The notes under the pieces: model-generated
Databases searched by the model: none
Told to the model about the DNA's origin: nothing
The model's input: only the letters and a program-made list of their open reading frames with translations
NCBI GenBank assembly: GCA_037783415.1
Contig: JAZGTN010000028.1
Location: forward strand, 2,003,001-2,067,000
DNA from: Leptasterias polaris
Lineage: Eukaryota; Echinodermata; Asteroidea; Forcipulatida; Asteriidae
Length of the DNA: 64,000 nucleotides
Direction: 5' to 3'
Shown: positions 1 through 13,259 of the stretch, piece after piece
Numbering within the stretch: the stretch's first letter is position 1
How the letters are laid out: every line of letters begins with the position of its first letter
Translations under genes and position numbers: made by a program

Positions 1-33
1 TTAATTTCCTTCATGGTTTAACTTCCACTTGGG

Positions 34-344
34 AGGGCTCGAAATCAAAATTGGACCGCAGGACCGAGGCCAGTGCTTTTAGCGTCGGGCCAGTGGTCTT
101 GTGTTTTTCAATTGACTAATAAACGTAACAAATATTGTGCAATATCCTTGTTGAAAATGTTGACAATGAATCTGATAAATCTGTAGCATGACAAATGAGA
201 TAGATCTTCTATTAGTGCTTGTTCCACTCATTTTGAATCTGGTCTTGTAAAATAAGTATTGGTCCAGTAAAAATATTGAGTTACAAGCCATGCAGTCTTG
301 TCCCCCTGCAGTCTTGTGTATTTTCCCTCCAAACTTGAGCCCTG
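34..344. mobile_element. hAT-like MITE, family B, copy 1
   Basis: The ends GGGCTCGAAAT and TTGAGCCCTG are complementary. The interior has 'ttggaccgcagga' and 'ggtcttgtaaaataa', shared with 41472. CAGGGCTCGAA-type ends are common in hAT derivatives. Confidence 0.6.
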
Positions 345-1589
345 CATCACCCATTAACCAAATCATTGCTATTCTGACTTGAATTTCTATTATGCATTAC
401 TGGATTGAGAGTAGCGAAGCTGCACTGAAATGAATGCAAACTTGCACTCTCTACACACATTATGCGCGCTGTTCTTTCAGAAATTTGCACATCATGGAGG
501 TTTTTTAATCTCCTAATGGGTTACTCTCTTACAAAGACAAATATTGTAAGAGGTTTTGTCTAAGGTGTTTTAAGACACACACAAAATCTTTAAAAAATTC
601 AAATGGATCACTTATTTCTGAATAACAGAGACCCAATTTAATTCATTGGTTACTACAGCACTCTATTAATAATTCATAGCAGAATAAAATAAATGTTAAA
701 ATAAACCAAGAAAATGGAGGCACATCATCCTTTAAAAAGTGCATTACATTTTCACCTCGACTGTATACTGTCCATTTCTGTTCTAATACAAAACATTTTT
801 TACTCATAAGATTATCTTATGATGAGAATATTTAGGCAATTTTTTGTGATTTTCTGCAATAATTTTTCTCGTGAGATGTTGATTGATGTATCAATCCAAA
901 AACTCTGTCGTAAAGCTTGTCTCAATTCTACAAACAAGTGAAAATAAAACTTAAAATTTATGAAAGGAACAGAAGCCCAGAATAGTATATATCTCAGTTA
1001 TTTTAAGGCTTTTAAAAATGTGTATTAAAATGATTGAAAACGGTGCTCATGTGTCTCCCCCCCTGTTTTTCTTCACCTATCTCTAATACACAACATCCTA
1101 GGATTCCTTTATCTTTTGTTATTTTTCTAATTTCTTATCCTGTAGAATAGCAGACAAGCCAATTCCATGCGCTCTTCAAACATCTTTTCCTGATGGCATT
1201 TTAATGTGCGCATCTCATTTAATGATACTTCAAAACAATAAATCCATACAAAATGCGGCAAACAACAAGATGCAAAAAATCCTGCCCACGTTAAATCGCA
1301 ACGAAGGTTCCTATTACCACCACAATGCACAAGACAAAGTGGTCTGTGCAGAAAATCAATTATTAGCATAATGGCCTCGCTTTCTTGATTCGATAATTTG
1401 GTCGGGTGAGGGCCTTAGGGTAAGCAGATGCTGCCTGACACATTAGCGGGCGATGCTGTGCGGCTCATTAGTGGAACACTATACCACCAGGGTGGCCTCT
1501 CATTAATTGGATTGTGTTGGAAGATGGTGAAATTGGAGTGAATCCTGTGGTCTGTGTAGTTTCTTACTAGAAATGTGTAGCCTGTACAG
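345..1589. other. AT-rich non-coding stretch
   Basis: No exon, RNA gene or recognised repeat was seen. ORFs here have no domain character. The next FE65-like exons (PTB domains) are not in this stretch. Confidence 0.5.
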
Positions 1590-1766
1590 GGCAAAATTTC
1601 ATTGAGAGCTGCATAAGCAGACAATTTTGTGCTAAGCAAAACCTAGCAGGATACCAGTCAAAGATAGTGAAATGTGACATGGTACTTTGGCTGGTAACCT
1701 TATTCTAATAAGCATAATTTTGTTATCAGCTATTTTTGTGCTTAAGCAGCTCTACGAAATTGGGCT
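1590..1766. mobile_element. MITE family C (AATTTCATAGAGCTGCTTA ends), copy 1
   Basis: Complementary ends 'aatttcattgagagctgc' and 'gcagctctacgaaatt' enclose about 150 bp with 'ggtaaccttattctaataag'. Confidence 0.6.
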
Positions 1767-2309
1767 GAGGTCCCAAATTTCAACTTTGAAGGGATGGTCA
1801 CACCAATCAGGCACTCTCTGGCAGACACCAGTGAGATATTTCCACACCTACATGTAGCTGATAAGCAAAATGATTTGCATACAAAGAACTGTCTGATGCA
1901 AAGTACAAATGTATTTATGCGCATGTTTGTTGGGTAATATTTTACCAACTAACATTGAATACTGAAGTTTGTCAGTGGTATATCATGACGTTCTTGCACT
2001 TTTTTCAGAGGTCACTAGCAATGCTTATAATGCCATTAACAATATAATAGATGCAAAATTGTGAACCATTTGCAACATTTTCTCAGTTGCTGCAGCCATT
2101 TCATGACTAATATTTATGCAAATCCCCTGAATATCTTCCAGTAATTTTGAAACTCTCACAATCACACTATCAATCTTATTACTGATATAAATTTGTGGGG
2201 GGGGGGGGTTTCTTCAAAAATACCTTCAGTGTGGGTGAAGAAAATTTATGAAATAAAATTACATAAGTATATGTAGTATATGTTGAACTTAAAAGAAAAG
2301 CTCCACAGT

Positions 2310-2370
2310 GTTAAATTTCTGGAGGTCGCAGGTTCAAGTCCCGCTCTAGTAATTTAGTCTTTGTTCAACC
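2310..2370 (+). mobile_element. tRNA-Asn-related SINE, B-box and tail fragment
   Basis: 'ggaggtcgcaggttcaag' followed by 'tcccgctctag' and 'ctttgttcaacc' matches the B box and start of the tail of the SINE at 60947. The A-box half is lost. Confidence 0.55.
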
Positions 2371-2571
2371 TAATATTGTTTTTAAATTTATATAATCTTT
2401 TTAACAAATTTGTATTCATGATAAAGTCAAAAGGCCGTTGATTTAATGGGAGACCTAAAAACACCAAAACAGGGACACTTACTTTTTTATACACCAGGTA
2501 TTTTTTAGCTGACTTTTACGTGGACTAACAAAGCAACCAAGTAGAGTTATGGGAGAACAAATGATACCTAC

Positions 2572-3890
2572 CGATCTTGCAGGCTTCCTTGGTGGGCTTG
2601 TGGAAGATTCACCATTCACAGGCGACGGTGGATTCCATTGGGTGGTGCCACTAGGTACATGCCAATAGTAAGTGCCTCTCATATCCGCAACTTCCTTCCA
2701 TCCAGGAGGCAAAGAGGTTGGCTTCTGCAAGGTGCTCTTCTTAAGTGGGTCTTTGTTGGTCTTGGGTTCAGGGGTAACCTCAACTCCAGACTCTGCTTCA
2801 GCGTCCAGCATTATTTTGTCCGAGCTCCTCGAGTCCTCGATCAGAGTACTCAGAGATGGTTTGCTTCCTTCTCGAAGCAGCACACCAGGACGTTTGATGG
2901 GAGAAGCTTTGTCGTCTATGGAGGTTTCGCTCACGTAGCCATGATCATGCTGTCCATTTGTCGGTGAGAGGAGTTCTTTTGAAAAGCCTTCTTCCTGGAC
3001 ACGGAGTCCAAAACTGTTGTACAGCATCTCGTACGTGGACTCGCAGTCGGTGCTGTCGTCGTCCATTGTTGAGGGACCGGAATCATAAGGGGTGGCAGGC
3101 TGGGGAGGTTCGTATAATCCTTCTCTGATCTCGCTCTCATCGTCCGAGTCACTGATGCTCCCGTTTATGGAGGCTGTCTCATCATCCGGGTTCTCCATTC
3201 GACCCTTTGCAATGGATTCTAGGTTTGCGTAGTAACGGAGGAATCCTCCCAAGTTGGAGGCGCGGACCTCCTCCTCGGGGGAGACCAGATCGGCATCAGG
3301 ATCCTTAGGTTCCTCCCTGTCTTCTCCACTATCCAGCTTGTCCAACATTTTCATCCTCTTAGAGTCCTTTTCCCGCCCACTGTCTTTCGACGATTCATCT
3401 TCATTTCTCATCTCCTGTTCTTCTTCCTCCTCGTCGTCATCATCCTCGTAATCATCTTCTTCACCATCATCGATAAAATCAATGTCAGCGAACATGGCTT
3501 CCGCTTTCTTCTTGTTCCTCTCTCTCAGGATGTTGTCATCAGCAACGGTGAGTCTCTCATCAAGCTCTTCGTCACTATCCACCAACGCTTCAAGAGGGTT
3601 TCCAATCCCCATCGTGGAGAGATCCGTGGAGGCGTACTTGGTTCGACTCTTCTCTGAGCCGGAGTTCCTCTTGGATCCACCGTTGTCGAACTCGAAGGTG
3701 AGATTGGTATCTATGAGAGCTTCATCCAGGGATAGACCTAGGGATTTGTTGTCATTCTCCAGGGCATCGCTAAGCTTGTTGGACAGTGAGTTGCTGGTGG
3801 TTGTTGTGTTTGCGTTGACTTGATCGGAGGGTGAGATAGCGTTACTATCGTAGGAAGGGTTGATTAGGGATGTCATAGCCTCTTTGGTGT
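2572..3890 (-). CDS. APBB: FE65/APBB-like adaptor, coding exon 2 (acidic region and WW domain)
   Basis: FE65 proteins are cytoplasmic and nuclear adaptors. They bind the APP cytoplasmic tail through PTB domains and proline-rich partners through a WW domain. This exon supplies codons 32-470. An acidic tract lies at about residues 170-198. The segment FLRYYANLES at 247-256 resembles the FLNYYADLET segment of vertebrate APBB2. The WW domain is at about 424-454, with the LPPGW and TTQW tryptophans 21 residues apart and the GTYYWHVPSGTTQW core that matches FE65 closely. The acceptor is a pyrimidine-rich ttcttcag just above 3890, and the donor after KPARS is gtaggt. Reading beyond the donor soon loses similarity, so the longer open frame to 2479 is intron. 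The PTB domains are not in the window, so the gene runs off the left edge. The family call is firm; orthology to one vertebrate paralogue is not. Confidence 0.88.
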
Positions 3891-5804
3891 CTGAAGAAGA
3901 AAAAGAAAACATAAAAGAAATTTAAGATTTAAAATGGAAAACAACAAAGATGCCATTCTTGTCATCCACCTTGTACATGATACACAAATTATCTCTTTGT
4001 TAGGATAAATTTGAACAAAAAACTAATTCAGTTTCAAACTTTGACTGTCACAGTCCATATTAGGAAAGCCTTGTCCACTAAACTGGCCATAACAGTTATC
4101 CAATTAAAGTAGGTGCCAAAACATGTCCAAGTTCAATACTGAAGTGTGATATTTCCCCACAATGTCCATATTTGGAGGACTTCCATCAGTTACAATTTTT
4201 ATTCAGTCATTATTTGATTACATGAAAGAGTCTTGAACTGGTGACTTTTTGTCTCCATTTTCATTCCACTCCTTGCTTTGTCTTTCTTTCCAAGCTACAA
4301 GCAGGGACCTGAACATGAACATGCACAAAGGTAGTGATTTTTGGGGTGTTGATGACAAAAATCATCTACTTTATGCTCAACAAAAGGAGCTGAATTGCAT
4401 TAGCAGCACTGCATCCAATGAAAGCAAGTCTAATGGGACATACATCAAACCATATCAAACGCCTGTGAGTGTTAATCGCGGATTGGGAGCTATACTCCCA
4501 CACAGCTCCAGGCATCTCCTTTCCCCTCGTCCTGACTGCCATCCACAATGGGCCCAATGAATAAAGATAACATTCAAGAACGGATTCATTTCATCAGTTG
4601 CCCCTGGCCTCCCTCTACCTTTCACACCTCCATTTTATAAAGCTTACTGACAATTCCAAAGCTGTACAACAACAACACTTCATAATCTGACTTCGCCGTT
4701 TTTCCACATAATTTTCTCTTTTCCCAACAGACTACAGTGCAGCTGTTGAAAGAAATCACAAGTTAAAACAAATCCTAGATTTTTTTTTTAAGAAATTGTT
4801 TCTTCTGACTTTACTTTTAACCTTTCGGGACAAGAATCATCACATGAATGAGTGTACTCAGGGTAAGTACTGCTGCACTTTTTGCCAAGGCTTAATTGCT
4901 GTTCAGAAAATTGTCGTGGTGACAGTATGACATCGCTGCTCGAGTCGCACGACTCAAAGCGGCAAACATAGAGTAGCAAAGCTTGAGGTTGTACACGCTC
5001 ACGTACATGACTCTACGCTAGTGCTACCCTGGTTAATGAATTTTTAGCCATCAATCATTTGCTTAAAGCTGAATCAGGATGTGTGTTTTTAGGGGGGACT
5101 TGCACCTACTACGTAAAGGGGTTTTCTTTTCAAGAAAGAGAGAGAGGGAGAGAAAAAATATATATAGATTTTTAAAAAAATCAATGAATTTGAGTTTTCT
5201 TCTGTAATATGGAAACCGATACCATATTTCTTTTTGATATTTAGGAACAACATTTTAAAAAAATCAAAATAAATCACAACAAAAACTTTTAATAATTAAG
5301 TTAAAATAGTCACTTCTGTCAAAAATAAAAACAACCGCAAATAAGCGCCCTCAGAAACTAAGTGTGAATGTCAATCAGTGTTGAAAACACAAACACAAAC
5401 AAAGTCCACGGCTAAACCTGTAAGAGCCGAGTGCCGAGTATTTACATAATTCCCCCACTTCTGTGAACGTCAACAACAAACCTCCACTACGTAACTACAA
5501 GTATTCACAACCCACAAACAGCGACCCAATCAGGTATGGTATTCTTCCTACTTTAATCTGATTTTCCGATTTTAATGTCCTCAGAAAATCAGTATAAGAT
5601 TGCTAGAATAAAGTAGCTTGAAAAAAGTCTTCAAAAGCCAATACTGATGTATGAGGGCGAGTATCATGCCTGTCAATGAAGCTTTTGATATCCATAAGCA
5701 GATTCAGGATGAAAAAGGAGAAGATGAAGGTAGTCATTGTGTTGAGGAGGACTTGTTTACACGAAACGATTTGATCAAGCAATTTTTACATCGCAAAATA
5801 TCGA

Positions 5805-6235
5805 GACTGAACACGCTTTGTGGACAGTGAATAATAAAATTGAATAGCAAATGATAATAATTTGAGTAGCAACTGATACATCAGTCTTATGATTTGCTGT
5901 TTGCTTTAATATTAAACTTCCATATCTTCTTCTTTGATTTATTTTTCTGTTTTGGAAGTGACTGTATTTGCTGTAAAATTTGTTTCATCTTTTGACTGAT
6001 TTAGTTATTGTTACTTTGTACATTTGCTATCTGGACTGAACACGTTTTGTGGACAGTGAATACTGATATTGAATAGCAAATGATAATAATTTGAGTAGCT
6101 ATCAGTTTTATGATTTACTGTTTGCTTGTTAGTTTGCTAAATAGTAAACTTCCATATCTTCTTGTTTGATTTCTATTTCTATTTTGTCAGTGATTGTATT
6201 TGCTGTCAAATTTGTTATTTTTACTCTGTGTATTT
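5805..6235 (+). repeat. 229-bp tandem duplication
   Basis: Two diverged copies start gactgaacacg at 5805 and 6034, sharing 'tttgtggacagtgaata', 'gcaaatgataataatttgag' and 'cttccatatcttctt'. It lies in the FE65-like intron. Confidence 0.8.
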
Positions 6236-8004
6236 TTCAATTTTGAGATGCTTTTTTGTTGAATGGGCTCCATGTATAAACAAGTTTAAGTAAATAAATA
6301 AAATACATTTTGTGAAGCATCTTTATACACTGATCATGGGAAATTATCACTAAGCTTACTGTAGGTGCCATCATGGATGCAACGAACAAGTGTCCCCCCT
6401 AATTGCTAGGCCTCTAAATGTCAATATATGCACAAGACATTTAAATTGATGGCTCATTATTATTCAGTAATTTCCAAGACCTAATTGAATGAGAATTACT
6501 GATCCGGCTTCCATGAGCACTCAGGTACATAAATTGTCGATTTTAAATACAATTTAAAGATTTTGATTATTTTTAGATTTACATTACAGAACCCTTGTCC
6601 CTGCATACAATGGTGTGTAAATAAAAACAAAAAGGAAACAATTGCAAACAAAAAATGAAGCTTTCCTGCAATAAAGTTTTTTTTTTTTCATCCATCCCAT
6701 AGCAAAACATACAGATTTGAATCCAAGTAGAAACAGGCATGATATTTGGTCCTTGGAGAAAGTAGGAACATGTTATTGAGTACAAGGGCTGACCTATAAA
6801 TGTACACATGGTGTACACATAGGCTTTAATGGGCATTTTAGGCTATTTAATCACAATTTTTCTGATTTTTCCAAGAACAAAAAAAATCTGAAATCAGACC
6901 AAAGTGAAAAGAATATCATGCCTGTAAAAAATAAGGAAAATGTCTTCCTGGTTAGTGAATCCAAAATAAGCCTGTCTAGTCAGTAATAAGAAATGAAAAC
7001 AAAAACAACAACAACAACCCATCATAGAAGCCAGTACTAATATTTTCCTATATCTTAAGACAACTTTCAAGAAATGGACAGTGATCTTGACAAAAAACAA
7101 GAATGAAAGAGGAATAACATCAGTCAAAATGTTTACATTTAAGAAACAAAAACTCCTACAGTATGGACTGGTTCAAGATATCAGAGAAGCAGAACCGAAA
7201 GAATTATGCAAATCACTGTCCCCCCATCCTCTGCTTCAGACAGTCGAAGATTAACCTCCTTGCAATAAAAAATAATAATAACAAACAACTCGGCAAAACA
7301 ACTCTCCATCAACTTGAGAAACCCAACATTCTTATGAAATCTAATACTTCAAAGAAAACAACCAAACATTTGTATGATTTTCAACACTCACGTTTACAGA
7401 CATTTGTGGCCGGGCTCTGCTAGCAGGAAGGTGAAATTCCTGAGCGACCGCAAGGTGGTGAGCGATTCTAAAAATGGATGTTGTGTGCTCCTATAGTGTA
7501 TGTGAATATGCTCCTGTAACAGACAGCCAAGATGCAAGCACACTACCTCATCACTCGCCTTGACCAATCAGAGCGCAGTGCTCATGAATATTAATCTAAT
7601 TCATTCACGAGTTGTACACTCGGCCAGGAACATTCCATTACAGTGTGGGGTGAGAGTGAAGACTATAGGATATGACAGAACTACACATATGAATGGTAAA
7701 CAAATGTGACTACATCATATTTATAAAGCTAAACTAACAGCACACGGACCTGTATCTTATTATTTCCCTTAATGTTTGCAAAACAAAAAGAAATGTCAGC
7801 GAGCTCTCAAACTCAGTTACTGATACATTTAATTAAATTATTTCATTTAGATAAAATAATGACCCGCAAATAAGGTCAAGTTGCATTACACAACCCAAGA
7901 CTCATGAATTATTTTCAGCCCAGAATTACTTATTTCAAATGAACTTGCAGGATTTCATTGCTCCAAAACTGAAATCACAATGATTGAAGGGAGGGTATAT
8001 ATAT

Positions 8005-8315
8005 ATACCTTTGGTAAGAACTGGTTATTATTATTACTGCAAAAATTAATGATCATAAAAAGTTACTTGGTTCAGAGCAATGAAGAGCTTTAGAAGTTTT
8101 AGCAAAAGACGAAATATTTCACACACACAAAATCGGAAAACACACCATTCTATGCAACAAGAGTGTGTTTTTCTTTCTTTCATTATTTTCTTGCAACTTC
8201 GATGACCATTTGAGTCCAAATTTTCACAGGTTTGTTATTTTATGCATATGTTTGGCTACACCAAGTGAGGATACTGGTCTTCGACAATCACCAAAAGCAT
8301 AACCTGCCTTTAAAT
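8005..8315 (-). mobile_element. family A MITE, diverged copy 4
   Basis: It shares 'aaattttcacaggtttgtta' and 'atatgtttggctacaccaag'-like blocks. The termini have decayed, and an AT repeat lies to the left. Confidence 0.65.
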
Positions 8316-8398
8316 CCTAGATTGAAAGGATACATGTAACATGGATTACATTAAAAACTGCAAATTGGCAATACCACATATTTTATATCATGACCATG

Positions 8399-8530
8399 TC
8401 CAAATTAGTGGCTGCGGCTTGATAATCCAGTGAGTATGTGTTGAAGCATAGGATACCCATAGAAACAGCCTTAACAACAGCCATAGCCATAGCCATAGCC
8501 ATAGCTACAGCTGCCAATTTGGATTCGGCC
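8399..8530. mobile_element. MITE family J, copy at 8399 with hexanucleotide expansion
   Basis: The ends are ccaaattagtggctgcgg and 'gctgccaatttggattcgg'. A (ccatag) run is expanded to four units near 8481-8505. Confidence 0.55.
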
Positions 8531-8819
8531 CACATTGCCTTTCAAAATCCGAACTTTGTGTCATTCATTCAGTTGCAAAATGTAAACATGACTGTGTGAT
8601 TTACGACCAAGTATTAACACTAAATGGGGCAATGTTTTATGACTGTATATTATGGTTTCAGCTTGGATGTATTTTAATTTATTTTACCTCCATTGGAACC
8701 GTTATGATTCGTATTTCTGCCCCTTGCTCTATTATTAAATTTTATATATTTTGAATCTTTTTACTAAAAGAACCACTGGATTTTTAAAACAACTAGCACT
8801 GTAATCCGTAGGACCCAGT

Positions 8820-8956
8820 AGAGAGGATGATGGTGAGGTTTCCAGTGTTTAGAACCCCTAATGGGGACACCTACGTATCCCCATTCACATGTGAGACTCC
8901 GTCTGATGTGGGATTTGAACCGTGGTCCACATAGATGAAAGGCAGGCCATAACATT
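8820..8956 (-). mobile_element. possible tRNA-derived SINE fragment
   Basis: A B-box-like CGGTTCAAATCCC on the minus strand is followed by a body with 'gtgtccccattaggggtt'. The A box is not clear. Confidence 0.35.
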
Positions 8957-9115
8957 GTTGTTTCAGCAAATTATTTTCAGCAAAGGCCTGCATGTCCATT
9001 CACATGTTTTAATATTTATAAGTGGTTTCAGTATTCAAAACAAAAGTTACAACCATTTGAAAAAATTGCTAATGTGATAGTAGATAAATGGTACCACTTA
9101 GTGTGTTTTCTGTCT

Positions 9116-9651
9116 AAAGCCGTGTTCGCATTGAATTAATGTTTTACCGAGACAGTGGTTAACATTCCAAAAGGGGAAACTTACCAGTGTCCGCACTTGG
9201 ATTAATGACGTGGGTAAACTAACCGACGCGATCGGTAAATCTATACCAACTAACTTAAGACAAACACAAGAGGGCGCTATCGCAGTGACCTTTGACCTGG
9301 GTGCATGACAGCGAGAATGCAATGAGTGCAACCGAGCTTCCGTGTAAACACGTGCGTGTGTAGTACGACGTGTCACCTCACGATCACGTAGCGCGGCGGG
9401 TGGTCGGGGGACCGGATGTGGCTTTTTACCGGGACTGCTTTTACCCTGATCGCGTTCGCACTGGACTTTTCGGCTCGGTTAAACTGACCTGGTCAATTTA
9501 ACCGGGCAGACGTGGGTCGGTTAAACTACCCATTCGGGTCGGGTAAGTTACCTGGGAGGGAAACTTCCTGGGCTGTTCGCATTGGACTTAAAAAGGTTAC
9601 CCATTTGCTCGGTTAGTTTACCCAAATTAAGTCCAATGCGAACAGGGCTTA
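9116..9651. mobile_element. MITE with AAGCCCTGTTCGCATTGGAC ends, 536 bp
   Basis: The left end 'aaagccgtgttcgcattga' complements the right end 'tccaatgcgaacagggctt'. Internal copies of 'gttcgcactggactt' and 'gttcgcattggactt' suggest subterminal repeats. A 92-codon minus-strand ORF overlapping the left half is incidental. Confidence 0.65.
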
Positions 9652-10799
9652 ATGCTATCAAATTAATGGACAGTGGTCTAGTGGTCTAGTGGGTCTTTGG
9701 AGCCCTTCCTGCATGAGCCCAACTGACTGAGTGAGCTTGGTATATAAATCAGTGGCTATTCTTTTGGTTTAAAATTTGACGCATGAATGATGTGAACATG
9801 AATGATGTGAACATGTATTCAGAGAAGCTACAGATTTGACTCCTTTAAATTGGTTCAACCTCAGCAGGTTTCAAACTAAAAAATCATGGCATCTGTTGCC
9901 CTGGTCTTAGCTTTGGTGCCCCTTCAAAAGTCTCCCATTGACTATATGGACTTTCCAATGGAAGTGCCCCTTGCAAAACAAAAATGGCCTAGCCCTCCCA
10001 AAGATGAAATTCCATGCCTGAACCTGTTTAATTATTATAATGACTTGTTTAGAGACAGGTGATCTGAGTCCATGAACATAGTACACCTGAAGGTCTTGGT
10101 CCTGCAGGCTGAGGCATCACAGAATTAATATGCACTGATTAACTGACGCTATATTAACGATGAACGATGGGGTCAGCTGCATATATGTAAATGTTTTGCT
10201 GCCTTGTCACACCGATCAGGAATTGTATTCTTATATGGTAAAGGTAAAGTTGGGTTTGAATGTTTGGGGGGGGGGGGGGGGTTGTTAATTAATGCCCTTT
10301 TGTCTTCAGTTAATCTTTGTTGATAAATAACCTCACTGAAGGAAATGTGTAACTATGAAGAATATATGTTTTTGACACATATTTCTTGTTTACTCATTTG
10401 TTTAAATAAGATGTTTTTAAATAATGTTACAATGGCCTGCTTTCTCCTTATGTTTATGCAATGACAGTTTTTCTGAATTAAGGGAGAAAACACCTTTGGG
10501 AATAATTTTTAAATCATTATTATCTTCTTTTTTTATGACACTAAAATATCTCTACAAATCAAAAGAATATCAGCTACCACCAAACCGAAAGATGTTTCCC
10601 TTACAAGGATTTGTACAGCATTTGGTAAGACTGAACACATAATTGTTTACAGATTTACACATAATTTACATGGTATGAAGATGGACGTGGTGGAAAACTT
10701 CCCTTGAAACATTTTTGCATGAAATGCTATAGGTTTGAGGAATGAGTAAAACAAATAATTTTGATCTCGTGAGATCAAAACTCTATGTTCTACAACACT

Positions 10800-10935
10800 A
10801 AAAACGCTGTTGGGTGGGTTTTTTCCCCCCACTGTTTTCTTGAGACTCCCAATGACAGATTGAACCTAAATTTTCACAGGTTATCTTAAGTGTGGGTACT
10901 GGTCTTTGACAATTACCAATGAAATAGTATTTAGG
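10800..10935 (-). mobile_element. family A MITE fragment
   Basis: 'attttcacaggttatctt' and 'ggtctttgacaattaccaat' match one end of family A. A self-complementary 'tttgatctcgtgagatcaaa' lies at about 10757. Confidence 0.5.
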
Positions 10936-10999
10936 CCTAACATGCTCTTTACCTAAATTTTTACTGGATGGCAATCTTCTTACGGAAATAGTGGCCCTA

Positions 11000-11375
11000 T
11001 TAAAGGCACTGGACACCTTTGGTAATTGTCAAAGACCAGTATTCTCACTTGGTGTATCCCAACATATGCATAAAATAACAAGCCTGTGAAAATTTGGACT
11101 CAATTGGTCATTGAAGTTGCAAGAAAATGATGAAAGAAAAAACACCCTTGTTGTACAAATTAGTGTGCTTTCAGATAGGAATAAAAGGCTTCTGGCCAGA
11201 AGTATTTTATTATTTTAGTGAGAAATAACCTCTTTCTCAAAAACTACGTTACTTCAGAGGGAGTCGTTTCTCACAATGTTTTATACTATCAACAGCTCTC
11301 TGTTGCTCATTACCAAGTAAGATTTTATGCTAATATATATTTTGAGTAATTACCAAACGTGTACAGTGCCTTTAA
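11000..11375 (+). mobile_element. TTAA-flanked MITE, family A, copy 1
   Basis: The ends are AGGCACTGGACACCTTTGG and the complement of AGGCACTGTACACGTTTGG, bounded by TTAA. TTAAAGG ends and TTAA targets are shared with Kolobok/T2-type elements. The interior is about 370 bp and non-coding. Confidence 0.85.
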
Positions 11376-12321
11376 GTCTTCGCTGCAACAGGGATTAAAG
11401 TTTGTAAATTTATATGTTATTTATTTTCACACTATAAAATGAAAACCTTTGTACAACAAAATCTCCTATAGCATAGTTATTTATTTAAAAAATTAATTCA
11501 AGTAAAATAAATTTTTTCACCAACTCAAAGTTTACCAATACAATACTTACAAAAGTAAAATGTAAATAAAAACAAACAAATTTATAGGCATAGAATTACC
11601 CTTGGCTTTGCTTTGGTTTCCCATAAAAGGTTTTCCACAGAATTTCCAATGAAGCCTTTTGCAAAATAAAAAGGGTCTTGCCCTTCTCAGAGATGAAATT
11701 CCAGTCCTGGATTTATTAATGTAACACAAAACACAAAAAGTTCAAGTTTTAGTTACTCTTTCGTCTAAATCTGCTAACTCTATTCAGCTTGGCGCTGTAT
11801 AATTGTATTAAACGACAGATGGGCGATCCTTCTGAATTTTTGTAACATGAACCAAAACGTTTTTGTAACCTACAGCACACCGACTTTTACCATACATTTT
11901 TTTCTATGAAATACAAGATTTAATTTCTAGAGCACTGGGACTCTAGATAGTGGATATTGACCGGCTGAAAATCGATATACAATGTACCCGTCTTCGAATA
12001 CAAAATAATGTTCAACCCACTCACCTGCAACTTCACTAACAAATGTCTGGCCTCAAGCCCCCACCCCTCACCCCAATAAACAAAAGAAAATCAACAAATT
12101 AATTTTCAATATTCCACACATCCCTAAACTGCTACATGTACACGTGTGCTTCACTAATAAATTTGTGACACTTCCAACAACTACCCCCCCCCCCCCCACC
12201 CCCGAAAAAACCTCCAAGCCATCAGCCAATCTAGAGCAGAAACAAAACTGATGAAGAAAAAAACTGAAGAGGAAAAACCTGATGAACTGTTCTACTTAGT
12301 AAGGAAAGTTTTGTAACTTTT

Positions 12322-12400
12322 AGCCTTCAAGAAAGACTCTGCTAGGGACAAAACATCAGGCCTAAGCTATAGGTCCTTTTGGTTGGTTAGCAGTTTGCAA
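12322..12400 (+). mobile_element. Penelope-like terminal segment, degenerate copy
   Basis: The block shares 'agaaagactctgctaggg' and then 'ggtccttttggttggt' with 47283-47385. The motif after helix II has decayed (aaaacatc in place of gaaacgtc). It lies in the large intron of the FE65-like gene. Confidence 0.45.
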
Positions 12401-12909
12401 AATTTTGAAATTTGAGTAATGCGTACGTTTTTATTAAATAAAATGTCAGGATTTTTTTTTTTTTACAAGCATGCCCATCAAAAAAGTCAAAGTTGCATCT
12501 TTAAATGTGTACCAAGTTCCTGTCTACATGTACATGAAACTATAACCATTTGGAGTACAGGGGCATACTCAGATTTCCTCCCACATGAAATATCATCACT
12601 CTGCCTGGGAATCAGACACTGTTGAAAAAAAGTATCCTTTGTGCAATGTCTGCTTATCTTTTTCTGTGTTATTCTGACCTGACGGCCTTTTAGTACAGCA
12701 GGTAGGTGATGAGATTATGCCTTTGATGATACAAGCATGGAATATGGCATGGAATATGGCACACAGTTAGGGTATATCATGGGCCATCGCATGTTTGAAT
12801 TTTGAAGAGAAAAAAAACCAGGTACATGTAGTATAAAAAGCAACTTTCAAAATTTTCAAAATGGCTGCCATTACTTGTTATACTACCTCCATATTTTTTT
12901 AAAGGAAAA

Positions 12910-13117
12910 ATCTGTTAAGACCCTATTATACAAATATTGACTGCTTCGAGTGCTATGGTTAACACTACGACTCCCAAGGTGACCCCGGAGCGTGCTATTT
13001 TCCCGAGGCGCAGCCGAGGGAAAATAGAACGCTCCGGGGATCAGCAAGGGAGTCGTAGTTTTAACCATAGCATGAGTAAAAGCAGTCAATATTTGTTTTA
13101 TAACACCCCAACAGACT
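12910..13117. repeat. near-perfect 0.2 kb hairpin element
   Basis: The arms start from 'caaatattgactgctt' and include 'atggttaacactacgactcc' and 'accccggagcg'. They fold back almost completely around a loop of about 5 bases near 13010. A second perfect hairpin follows at 13228-13259. Confidence 0.75.
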
Positions 13118-13227
13118 ATTTATCATCCTCGTACACATAACGTTCGTACGCGCATTTCAGATACACAGATGCACAACTGATTGGGCTCGAGGTGGGTAAA
13201 AAAGACGTCTACATGTAGGTACTGCAC

Positions 13228-13259
13228 GCCGTGTGATAGTCGTCGGACTATCACACGGC
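13228..13259. repeat. 14-bp perfect hairpin
   Basis: GCCGTGTGATAGTC and its complement are separated by GTCG. A looser match (actatcacatggc) follows at about 13269. Confidence 0.8.

Noticed and set aside
3254..3823. Serine-rich plus-strand ORFs opposite the FE65-like exon
   Set aside because: They are antisense shadows of the acidic tract: Asp/Glu codons read as Ser on the other strand.
9098..9376. 92-codon minus-strand ORF
   Set aside because: It lies across the end of the 536-bp MITE at 9116 and has no domain character.
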